Origin: Siderastrea radians
Taxonomy: Eukaryota > Cnidaria > Anthozoa > Scleractinia > Rhizangiidae
Assembly: GCA_964017195.1 (NCBI GenBank)
Contig: OZ024897.1
Location: forward strand, 8,445,951-8,509,950
Direction of reading: 5' to 3'
DNA length: 64,000 nucleotides
In this document: piece by piece, positions 11,536-21,603 of the stretch
Position numbering within the stretch: position 1 is the first letter of the stretch
Layout: every line of letters begins with the position of its first letter
Translations under genes and position numbers: made by a program
The notes under the pieces: model-generated
The model's input: the letters and a program-made list of their open reading frames with translations, nothing else
Told to the model about the DNA's origin: nothing
Databases searched by the model: none

Positions 11536-14500
11536 TGTACCTTTCAAGGTTAAAATACATAGATTGGTTCCGCTTTGGCAGTTTAAATCTAAAAGATCAC
11601 TTAAGAGTTTTGTAGCCCAGTAAAAGGCTATCAAACTGGAAAAAATAAGACAGGAACTACTTGTCACTTTTTTGTACCTTGAAGGGGTGAAAATAAACTT
11701 TAGCCAAGCTTTCAAAATGATATCCTGGAACATGGTATGCTTTCTTTCAAAATTTCTCATGATCATCCCTGTCACTCTCATATGGGAGTCCCTGCCTCAT
11801 TGAGGTCAAACACAATGTCATAAGATCTGGTGTTCCTTGACCCTTTAAGCCCCAATATTAATATGTATATTCTCCCTAGTGTTTTCCATACATTTCTTAT
11901 GGTACTAGTTGAGAGAATTTGCACAAACATCAGGACATTTCATGACTGGTGATCACGTCCTTTATTCTCGTGACCTGTACCTTTGATCAAGTAGCTATAG
12001 GGATGTTGTAAGAAGAAATTAGATGCTTGTCACTATTGGGGCTTAAGAGGGGATGTCCACTAACATCGAGCGAGTGGCGGCACATGATGAAAAATAAAAT
12101 TCCCTCATAAATTTTCCACGGATACCCTATGGCAATCTAAGAAAAGTGGTGGAATTTTTTTCTTGAAAATTTTCTTTAAGCCCGAAAAAAAAATGTAACA
12201 TGTTTACGCCACACGTGTCCTGTAAACACGCGAAATAAACTTGTATCATATCTTCTCGTAAACTTCGCTCTGTTTAATTCGCAGCCCAGAAAACCCCCAT
12301 TTTAAGCGTGGAAGTTTGCTTTTGAAGTGTGTAAAAAGTTATTGAGTCCTGTTTTAGATCTGTGAATTAGTGTTCAAGGTCATGGCAAGCTGCTGAAAAT
12401 CACTAAAATTCGCTTGCTTTGAATTCTCAATTTGGCACAGTTTTTCAAGAGAAAGTTTCCTCCCGGTAAAACACCAAATCACTGGAAATTCAGAATTCTT
12501 GAAAGACGAAATACCATTCTAAAATCAGGTTTAAAAATTAGTTTCGGGCTTTTTATCAGCGCCGAGTTTGACCGAGTACAAACGCTCTCAAAACAAACAG
12601 TAGGCTCGTGCCTCCGACCGAATAGCCGAAAACTTGGAATATTTTCCTTATTTCCTTTGGTATTTGGATGAAAAGTACAGGATAAAGGTCATATCTAGCT
12701 TACCTTGAATAAGATTTTGTCTAAATGCCAGGTTTTGTCAAGTTTTAGGTGTACTGTCCAAGGGCCATCTTGACGCGTGGAATCGACCGTTATCTCCTGA
12801 TATCTCCAGATTGACTTTCAACTAATGAATAACGACTCTGCCATCACATTCACATCCCTTAACGAATGGCAAATGAATTTTTAAAATCTCTCAGTGTTAA
12901 TTCCCTGAAGAAACTAAATAACTTTGCAGTGATCTCCACGTTCATCTCAGAAACCGCACTGTTATTATGGTCTGATTTAACTAAGGGTGCGTTTCTTTGG
13001 GAAAATCCAAATCCGGATTCTTGTATCCAAAAACGGATTTTGCGTTTCTTTACCTATATCCGAAAATGGATTAATCACGGATTAGTGATCTGAAGAATCC
13101 ACCCTCCGAGTGGATACATCAGATCAAATCTAAATCCGGATTTTTAGGATTCATGATCCGTGCGTTTCTTTGGGGGACGGATCCGAAAATCGTACATCTG
13201 TCAAGCGGTCTTCCATGCAAATTTACTTGTCTCGCCATATTTTCTCTCGATCTTGCGTGACAAAACATTCGATCGTGAAAAAGAAAATTCAGGTGATTTT
13301 TCCGTTCCGTATATTTGAAAAGTTTTCTCCAAAAGTACAGACAGAAGCATTGACACGTCAGGATAACTTTATTTGTGTACCATTTTTGTAATTCAGGGAC
13401 CAGATTTTGCTAATTGTGAACGCAAATAGCGAGTTCACTTGAACTACTGCAGATACTGTCCTTGTTTATAAATTATTTGTATTCCATCTAGTTGAATTCT
13501 AGGGCAGTAGGAGAGAAATATCGTTCTGATATATATATTACGTGCCTCCAGCCTGTCTTGTCATGACAAAATAATCCTTTTTCGGATTTTGCGTTTCTTT
13601 GGTGTCGAAGAATCCATATGATCTGGGATCACAAATCCGTTTTCGGATTCTCCCAAAGAAACGCACCCTTTAAATGTGTCTGTCACGCAACGGGTTCTAG
13701 TCAAGTCACAGGATAGGTTTTGGGGATGGGATTGCAAATATGGGAAAAAAATCGAAAGATTAGGACGTCTGAAATAACGTAAGCTATCAAAGAAGTTCTA
13801 CAAGATAGAAGGCGATGTAGTTAGTGATGGCGTTTGTTTCAGCAACTCAACTGGAATGACCGTTTCCCGTTTTCATCCCAGATGTCGGACTACCTCAATG
13901 TAAAAGCAAACCGCAGAGATTGGACCGGTGGGTCAATGAAGCAAACGATCACCAAGGCTGGATTTCAGCATTTATTGAAAATATGTAATCTGAAGCTGCA
14001 AATAATTTCGAAATCACATAACATTACGATTGAATCTCTTCGGCAAAAATGACACATATCTCAAAACTGAACACAAAAAATACTCACATTGTCCGGCCTT
14101 GTGAAAAAACATAGAGTAAAACTCGCCAACTTTTAAAACCCTTAAAAACCTTTAAAAACAGCTTATGAATAAAACATTCCTAGCTTTCGCTACCACGACG
14201 TAAGGCAAACGTGTTCGGCATAAAAGATTGCATAACAAAAACGGTCCATAGGGCTTTGCGGCCCTTACTAAGCTAGTGTCCAGTCCATTGCGTTTAGGTA
14301 ACGCAACAGAGATAGCTGAATTTTTTTCCATGAATTAAACTAAAGCATATCGAAGGCTAACAAAGAAGGCATCCATTTGTTTTTTACAAGTTTCCTGAAA
14401 ATTTAAAGTTCACTTTTCTTTATAATCGTAAGTTTTCAATACGTAGCGCTTGGCTACAAATGCGTTTGTTTACTCACATTCCGTCCTCCTGTTTGGTGTC

Positions 14501-17500
14501 ATGTTACACCGCCGAAGTTATGCCTGAAATATCTTTCGACTAGTTAAATAGAGTGATACTACATATGACGGAACTGTTCACCACACAATTCTGACCTGTG
14601 CAAAACAAGTTGCAGATTACATAGATGTACATTTTGTGGCGCTCTGGCGAGAGGAAAAAATTGTCACTTGTTCACTAGAAGCAGAAAGTATTAGCTTCCG
14701 ATTGTCTAAAATAGCAAACATCGACATATTTTTTTATATCTTACTGCAGAGTTCGACTTTTCAAGTCTAATTAATTTCACGGTGAAGGATTTCAATATTA
14801 TTTGCAAGCCACCAGTGTTGCGTCGAAGAAGGCGCCTCGAGAAGCTGCCATGTGCGGAAATAATTTTCTTGTTGGAAATCAGGCATGTGAGAATTTCAGG
14901 TGCGACATTATTGGAAACTAGACAAAATGTCTTAAGTGCGGATCGGCTTTGAGCAAATGTTCAAAAACTAAAAAAAAAGGAAAACGCCAGATTTAACACG
15001 CAGCAGTTGCAGACCTCTTCCTCTATATCGCAGGATAGGTTCTTTGGAGTTCTCGCAGTCAGGACCCCTATCACCGAGTACAATAGCCAATCAAACCATT
15101 ATCTCCCTTGGCTGCGAATAGAGGTCACTTATTCTTTTCAGAAACTATTTCCAGGCGTTTGCGCCTCTTACAAGCGATATGAACAAGCAGTTGCTGTTCC
15201 AGTTGCAAAAAAGGACTTTTCGGGTCACACTTGCAGTGTTGGAATCAGCGAAGTCCACTCAGAAGTTGAGCTTCGTTGATTTTCTTTTAGCACGCGCAAT
15301 AGTATTTTTTAAAATTAGTATTCTTAACATGGACCATTTGCCCATCCCATCGCTCTTGTCTGGGAATAGCGCAGAGGGAACTAATCGACGTTGGTCATGT
15401 TGAGTTCTACAAGGGCTGTCTAAGTATGCCTCGAACGGGCAAGTGAGAAAAGCAGACCGTGGAAATGGCAAGTCGGAGTCCAAAGCTATGTTGCAACACA
15501 TCGGTGTCTTCCTTCCAGTGGGCTCTCCCCGCTGCTTCCATCAGTGTTGCGCTCGCCCCAATTTTTGCGCCGCCAAAAAGCGAAAAACGCCTCCAACGGG
15601 CAGAAAGCTCTACGGAAACGCTTGCTACGCAGGCTACCTCCAAGTCAAACCCGACGTCAGGTAAAATCAAGTGCGTGACATTTTGTTGCGTGACTCAAAC
15701 CGTAAACAGGCTTGTAAGCTTTCGGCAAGAAATTATCGTTTCGAAATTTTGCCACGAATACAGATCAAGAAAAGACGTCTTATAGGAGAAAACTGTTTTG
15801 AAGTTCAAATAAGGCAAAATCATTTTATTCCTGAACATGGTTCTTGATTTTAACAAAAGGAGGCGCGATGGAAATAAGTCATTTGGGTTGATTGCCAATA
15901 CGCGATGCTTCAGTGAGTGATGTTGTTGACCCCGGACGCCAAGATGGTTATCATGAAAGAGTACGCACAGAACCTGATATTTAGACAACAACATATTCAG
16001 GTGGGCTAGACATTGCCTTTCCGCTGTGGATTACAACCGAATACCAACCAAAATAGAAGAAATGTTCACATTTTCGGTTATTTGGTCGGAGGTATGTGCC
16101 AAATGTTGACGTGTTAATGTTGTAATTATCGGGATTTTGAGAGCGTTTGTACTCGGCGCTGATAAAAAGCCCGAAACTAAGAACGGCATTTCCTCTATCA
16201 AGAATTCTGAATTTCAAGTGATTCGGTGTTTTACCGGGGAGGGAAACTTTCTCTTGAAAAACTGTGCCAAATTGAGAATTCAAAGCAAGCAAATTTTAGT
16301 GGTTTTCAGGAGCCTGCCATGACCTTGAAAATTAACCCACAAAAGAATAATTTGACTCAAATTACTTGTAAACTCTTCAACAGCAAATTTCTAAGCTCAA
16401 AACAGGATTGTTCCGTGACGCAAATTAAACAGAGCGAAGTTTACGAGAAGGTATGATTCGCGTTTATTCGGGGTGTTTGTAGAGACACGTAGTGCGTTAA
16501 CGGTTTTTTAATTTTTTGGAGGTTTAAAAATAGTTTCTCAGCAAAAAATGCCACCACGTTTCTAGAGCTACCATAAGGTATCTCTGGGCGAAAAACGTAG
16601 AATTTTGATTTTTCATCATGTGCCACATCTTTTCGATTTCGCTCGGTCGTAGTGGACATTGCCTCTAAATGGTTAAACTGTGGAGCCACATTGAAAGGAG
16701 CTTGTTTTCTGCAGGGAGGTCTCTATTTTTTGAATATTAAATTTCTTGGATTCCTTTCTTGTACAATGCAGGAAATATTCTTTTGTGAGAATCTTAAATG
16801 TGGAGGAAAACCATGATCAAGGAACAGGAGACAGGTATTTGGTGGAACTGGAACTCAAAGAAATTTCAAGTGGAAAGTCTGCAAGATTCTCTGAATATGT
16901 GTACAGACCACGGGGTGTAAAAACCCTCTGTACCCCTGTGGGAATGGCATGGAACAAGAGTGCTGTTGTCAACATTATTCTTACAACAGGGAATTACCAG
17001 GGACGGTGGATTCTCCATTTTCTCAACAACATTGCAGAAATTCACAACAGAACAAAGGATTTCAATTTTAATGTGATTATTGCTGATTTTGACAGTAAAG
17101 ACCTTGATCTCCGAGATGCAATGAGGAAGGCTGCAATTCCAAGTTATCAGCATGTCAACATTAAAGAGAACTTTAGGAAAGTTGTGGGGTTGCAACAAGC
17201 TGCCGACATGATCAGAGATCCTAATTCAATTGTGTTTGTAATGGATCTCCATATTGATATTCCTTATCACTTCCTGGATGATGTCAGAAAGGTCAGTAAG
17301 TGTGTTAGCTAACCAGAATGAGATGTTTGCCCACTTCCATCCAAGAGGGTCCAATCCCATGTGGGGATTATTTCCCCCATTTGTTTAAGGGACAGGGGCA
17401 GGAGTAGTACAATTCTGGCAGGAATTTTAGGGGTTTAAAATACAGAAATCTTTTGGAAAAGAACACTAGGATCTTTTAACTGGCTACCTGCCAGTAGTTT

Positions 17501-18543
17501 TTGTCTCATCATGCCATCCCACACAAGTAATATGGGTGACCTGCATCCTGATTCCACCTCGGCAACACTTCCCTACATCCTGCCTATGAAAAGAGCATAT
17601 CCCACTTTCCACAATGATATTTTCATCGTACATTCTGCCCTAAAAATGCATACTTTATTCTCCAAGTGAGTGTGATATTGAGTTGTACCCTCAGATTGAA
17701 GTAATGTACCAAGTTTCATCAGGTTTTGTTGTAAGAAAAGACTGAAGAGTAACATACATCAGACTCTTTCGGAACAAAATTCAAGATTTTAGATGTATGC
17801 TAATGAAAGACGCTTTTATAGCCCTATGGGTCTTTTCAAACAAGCCAGTAAATGAAAGAGAAACTTATGAAATAAAACCACCAAAATCTCTGCTAATTAT
17901 GACCAGGGATCCCAACAGGCAATTATGATCTTATTCAAACACACTTTTGAATTATTACTGAATTGTTAATAGAGCAGTTTTCATTTGGGCATTGCAAAAG
18001 GAGTACAAATACACAAGGAATAAGTGATACATGAGTGCTGGGAATATTATAATTAGCTTATGCATAGCTGTACCCTTCCCCCCCCCAAGAAGAAAAATGG
18101 GGGGGGAACAGCTGCATGTAAAGCTAATTATGTATCTCATGTATCTCTTATTCCCTGTGTACTTGTACTCTTTATTTGACTTTTTTCGCTATTTTTTTCT
18201 GCAGCATATTATTCAAGACAAGATGGCCTACAGTCCTATTCTAATTCGCTTGGATTGTGGATCCACACCTGATCGCCCCTTAGGCTTCTGGGAATTTAAT
18301 GGTTTGGGCTTGATGGGCATGTACAAGAGTGACTGGGACAGAGTCGGAGGGATGAATGTCAAGGAGTTCAAGAACAAATGGGGTGGAGAAGATTGGGAGT
18401 TGAGCGATCGCATTCTTCAAGCTGGATTGGAAATAGAAAGAATCAAAATGATGCACTTGTTTCATTACTTCCACTCAAGGCAACACATGTGGGTTGATAC
18501 CAATATGACAGTAAGTGACATCTCAGACAAGTATTGGTATTAA
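8648..18543 (+). CDS. B4GALNT3-like: Beta-1,4-N-acetylgalactosaminyltransferase, B4GALNT3/4-like (3 exons)
   Basis: Exons 8648-9693, 16772-17291 and 18205-18543 join in frame (phases 2 and 0, GT/AG borders) to give 634 residues. The first in-frame ATG after the stop at 8585 is 8648; a second ATG follows at once. The protein is a type II Golgi enzyme: basic N-terminus, one membrane anchor (about 11-27), a PA14-like beta domain (about 60-200) and a C-terminal chondroitin-GalNAc-transferase-type catalytic domain. In the catalytic domain the metal-binding DxD equivalent is Asp507-Leu-His509 (MDLHIDIPYHFLDD) and the acceptor/catalytic motif is WGGEDWE (581-587). Known relatives add GalNAc to terminal GlcNAc to make LacdiNAc on glycoproteins. 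It is much shorter than the vertebrate enzymes (about 1,000 residues), which have a long insert between PA14 and catalytic domains. The start lies only 143 bp from a retrotransposon insertion. Enzyme class is firm; the precise acceptor is inferred. Confidence 0.9.
10070..10450 (+). repeat. CAGGT-rich degenerate minisatellite in intron 1
   Basis: Words such as GGTCACAGGTAG, CAGGTAGTAGGTC and CAGGTTG recur at irregular 10-20 bp spacing. A related stretch on the opposite strand (TGACCTGCTGCTCATGACC) occurs near 10670-10720, giving the region partial inverted symmetry. No coding sense. The preceding 9,720-10,015 is a G-run then C-run low-complexity stretch. Confidence 0.5.
11499..11539. repeat. 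(GT)n microsatellite
   Basis: An almost pure GT run of about 40 bases with one AT interruption. Open frames on the opposite strand through it (His/Thr runs) are artefacts of the repeat. Confidence 0.9.
11841..12047. mobile_element. MITE, CCCTTTAAGCCCCAATA family, copy 1
   Basis: Starts CCCTTTAAGCCCCAATATTA and ends CTATTGGGGCTTAA, forming inverted ends of about 17 bp. The interior (ATTCTCCCTAGTGTTTTCC, ACATTTCTTATGGTACTAGT, CTCGTGACCTGTA) is shared with the other copies in this window. It directly abuts the left arm of the long inverted repeat at 12046. Non-autonomous. Confidence 0.75.
12983..13670. mobile_element. Inverted-repeat DNA element (GGGTGCGTTTCTTTGGG ends)
   Basis: Ends are perfect inverted repeats for 20 bp (AAGGGTGCGTTTCTTTGGGA at 12983, complement at 13651-13670). 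Subterminal TCCGGATT/ATCCGTTTTCGGATT motifs and GCGTTTCTTTG words are repeated inside on both strands. No transposase frame is present, so it is non-autonomous. A hAT-like origin is possible from the GTGCG-type end, but no 8-bp duplication could be confirmed. Confidence 0.65.
13671..16014. other. Interior of the intron-1 inverted repeat, no gene seen
   Basis: Several short frames (for example near 13834-14052, 15007-15279 and 15443-15785) exist on either strand. None shows a recognisable domain, splice context or sustained coding bias. The stretch at 15400-15670 is more GC-rich than its surroundings and could be a fossil of an older insertion. Confidence 0.4.
18001..18170. repeat. 170-bp near-perfect palindrome just upstream of B4GALNT exon 3
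   Basis: The left arm beginning GAGTACAAATACACAAGGAA pairs with the right arm ending TGTGTACTTGTACTC. The loop contains a C-run and a G-run that also pair. Arms are about 70 bp with a few mismatches. The palindrome ends 34 bp before the 3' splice site at 18204, so the pre-mRNA could fold into a long hairpin beside the branch-point and polypyrimidine region. Probably a small foldback transposon. Confidence 0.8.
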
Positions 18544-19764
18544 CCCTTCATTTGTCTCCATCAAGAGGGTAAACAAGAAAATTGATAAACAGACTGTCAA
18601 TCCTGGAAACTTAAGCTGGGATAGAACAGTAATGAGCGATGAACATCACTGAAAGAAAGGATTTAATAGTTGCCATATGGTTAACCTACCGGTAATCTGT
18701 CATTTAGGGGCTAAAGTACTTCCCAGGGGGTGGGAAATTACAAGCAAAAAGTGTTGATTGCTACCAAAAGTGTGGAAAAGAAGCATATTTTGTGGGCAAA
18801 TAATAGCAGATTGTTACCCCTAAAAGATGCCAAAAGAAGCAACTGACATTTTCACACTTTTTATTGGTGTTCCAAAAAGGTGATCAAGATGCATTACAAT
18901 TCTACTACAGAAAGTAAAAGAAAGCACTACAATGATTGTCTGTCTGGTCTGTACTCTAAATGGTACGGTGAAAGCTACAACTGTGGACATTTTGAATTCA
19001 AACGTAATTTTCAAGTGGTACCATATTTATGTGCCTGGATGGAGAGAGGGCCTTTCCATTTCACGAGTTTGAGTGCAAGTTTCAAGTTAAATGAAAGCTT
19101 AGGCTAATAGTATTTAGGTTTATCGAGGACCTGATTTTAGTATTTAGGGTTAAGCACTGATTTTAGTGTTAAGGATTTAAAGGGGTCATTGGGTTATGTT
19201 GTGTTAAGTAAATGCATTGTCCCTAACAAGTGCCCTGTCTCCAGTAAACACCCTCCCTTGAGCTCCCAAAATGAAATAAGCACCCTCCCCTCCCCCCACC
19301 CAAGCAGAAAGACAAATCACCAATTCCACTTTCCGATTTTAGTATTTGTGCTAAGCTGGGCACCACAAGTTAAGTGTTTAAACTTAAGCAGAAATATTAG
19401 GCAATATTTTAAATGCTCATTTTTTGACATATCAATGCATGACACTGGAAATTAACTCAAGACTCCTGAAATTTACAAATGTGTGTAGAGTGTCATGCTA
19501 GTGTGGCTCAAAGTGTCTTGTCTAAGGAGATCAGAGGAACCAGATTTATCCAGATTACAAACAAAGAACATTCAGGACAAAAACCTGTCACACTAACCTT
19601 ATTACAGCACCCAGCAAAGAAGTGCCGGGTTCTCATTAAGTTGGCTAGATTTCTTAACTAGCTAGCTAAGCTAGCAAATGGTACACAAAAGTTCCTGCAT
19701 TTTTGTTAAAAAGTAGACGGCTCAGAAAGTGAAGTTGCCAGTTTTTCAGCTACCTGCCATCTCT

Positions 19765-19993
19765 AAACCTTTAAGCCTTAATAGTGATCAGCATCAAATA
19801 ATTATTAGTGGAGAAATTATTTCTCCTCATCATATCAGTGTATTATAACACATACAGGTTATAAGAATTTGGCAAACGATCACCAAACATGAATTGTCTT
19901 GATGTTTAAACAGATTCTCCCAATTAGTAATCAATAAAATCTATGGAGACCAGTAAGGAGAATTTGTATGATGATGTTGGGGCTTATAGGTTA
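19765..19993. mobile_element. MITE, CCCTTTAAGCCCCAATA family, copy 2
   Basis: Diverged copy beginning AACCTTTAAGCCTTAATAGT and ending GTTGGGGCTTATAGGTTAA, with the family interior in the opposite orientation to copy 1 (TAAAATCTATGGAGACCAGT, AGGAGAATTTGTATGATG). Confidence 0.7.
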
Positions 19994-20976
19994 ATAAGAA
20001 CCCTGGAAGTGTGCTAGTCATAGACAAGCAATCAAAAAAATCAGATTCATCTTTTTTATGTTAAGAGAATTATTTTGTTGATCACTCTTATCCAAAGACT
20101 TTAACACCAACACATTTTAACTATTTAATTAATTGCAAGGACTAGGTCTTCACTACATCTATCCTCTAATATGTTTACTTTAGGCTGAAACCTGCCCAAC
20201 AAATTCGAGAAAAATATTTTTGATTATTTTTATTCTTCAAACAGCCATTTCAAAGCATAAATTGCCAATTTTCTCACAAGTAAATATTATATGGAAAACA
20301 ATTGATGATATCTAATACAGAACGTGTCTTGAGATTTGAAGACTTTAAATTCTGTGAATTATATGATTGGTTAATTAATTTTAAATATTGTAAAGCACTG
20401 TTGGATACCCTGTAGAAACAGCGCTATATAAATCATCATTATTATTATTATTATATGAAATAATTTTTGCTTTCATGAAGCAATTTTTTCCTACCGGAAA
20501 GTATGCCACTACACTTTGCTACATTTAAGGGCTGTGCTTTCACTGATTTCTTTTGTGTTTCTTTCATCAGAACAGTACATCATAAAGCTCTATTATGCCC
20601 CCTTGCAGCATTTTAAACTGTGCAACACCAACCCCTCTCTGTTAACACCCCTCAAATAAAACACACACCATTTAATGGTAAGAATGTAACGTTTGCACTT
20701 TTAAAATGACTGTGAAGCTGATATGTGACTGTGAAGCTGTACAAAAGGACAGTGATGATTGGTTTCTTCTATAAGAATGTCTGAAAGTGTCTTTGAATTG
20801 TCTTTTTCAGAAACTAGAGCTTTCATTAGTAGAAACCAATTATGATTATCCATTTCAGATAACCAGCAGGATGTTGTATAGATGCCCTGACAATATACCT
20901 ACGGGAATTGCAGAATTAGGTGTCTTGGCACAAATTGCCTATATTTCTAGACGGTGTTAAATCCGGTTTCCTTAGC

Positions 20977-21310
20977 ATGAAGAAACTGGGAGTTTTACAA
21001 CTCCCCCTTGGATGTGATGCTAGTTCATCACAGGATACCCAGCATGAAGCAACTGGGAATATTACTACTCCCCCTTGGATGAGATGCTATTCCATCAAAG
21101 GATACCCAGCATAAAGTAACTAGGAGTATTGTTACTCCTCCTTGGATAAGATGCTAGTCTATCACAGGATACCCAGCATAAAGTAACTAGGAGTATTATT
21201 ACTTCCCCTTGGATGTGATGCTAGTCCATCACAGGATACCCAGCATAAAGTGACTAGGAGTATTTTTTTACTACTTCGCACCCAAGATGGGATGTTAGTC
21301 CATTGTAGGG
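20977..21310 (+). repeat. About five tandem 66-bp units (GATGCTAGTCCATCACAGG)
   Basis: Each unit carries CTTGGATGTGATGCTAGT, CATCACAGGATACCCAGC and a GAAGCAACTGGGAGTATT-like block. Units start near 20984, 21050, 21117, 21183 and 21250. The same words (GCAGCATGAAGCAACTGAG, GGATGCTAGTCCATTCACC) occur singly in the body of the SINE-like element at about 32170-32230. The array therefore looks like a local amplification of a SINE segment. Confidence 0.7.
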
Positions 21311-21603
21311 ACACACCCCAGAGAAAACACATGACGTGGAGCAAAGGTTCTTGTCAAACAACAGCTCCAGAGACCAAGACTCAATTCCCCCCCTGCCACC
21401 CCCCCCCCAAAAAAAAATCTAGCATTCTGAAATATTTTGTCTGACATTCTCAAATTTTAGTTCAACACATTATTATATCTATGCTACCTGAACATCAAAA
21501 TTCAGTATACATCTGCCTAGCACTTGTTCAACATGCAGGTCTTCTGTAGTGTGGTTAAAGGGGGGCCACACAGTCTCCAATATTCTGCAACATGTCTGAC
21601 AGT

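Larger units (their letters stand above)
12046..16672. mobile_element. Long inverted repeat with arms of about 640 bp in B4GALNT intron 1
   Basis: The left arm, about 12046-12670, is the inverted, diverged copy of about 16015-16672. Both begin, read inward, with a near match (GGGATGTCCACTA / GGCAATGTCCACTA, then a GACCGAGCG-like word and GGCACATGATGAAAAAT). They share a long segment translating as GKTPNHWKFRILE / GKTPNHLKFRILD. The 3.3-kb interior contains an independent element (12983-13670) and sequence with no recognised transposase. The arms could be the ends of one large non-autonomous foldback transposon or two opposed copies of one repeat. Confidence 0.6.
18544..21603. other. 3-kb intergenic space between convergent genes
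   Basis: The glycosyltransferase stops at 18543 and the myosin stops at 21604 on the other strand, so this region should hold both 3' untranslated ends. It contains one MITE copy (19765-19993) and a tandem array (20977-21310). An AATAAA on the plus strand near 20655 and a TTTATT (minus AATAAA) at 20229-20234 are possible polyadenylation signals. Choosing between candidates is not possible from sequence alone. Confidence 0.5.

Noticed and set aside
11351..11781. Open frames with Thr/His runs
   Set aside because: They are translations of the (GT)n microsatellite and flanking intron.
15443..15785. Overlapping frames of about 100 codons on both strands
   Set aside because: The GC-richer patch gives long frames on both strands at once; no domain or splice context supports either.
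18880..19107. 75-codon frame downstream of the glycosyltransferase
   Set aside because: No domain, no conserved pattern and no splice support; treated as 3' flanking sequence.
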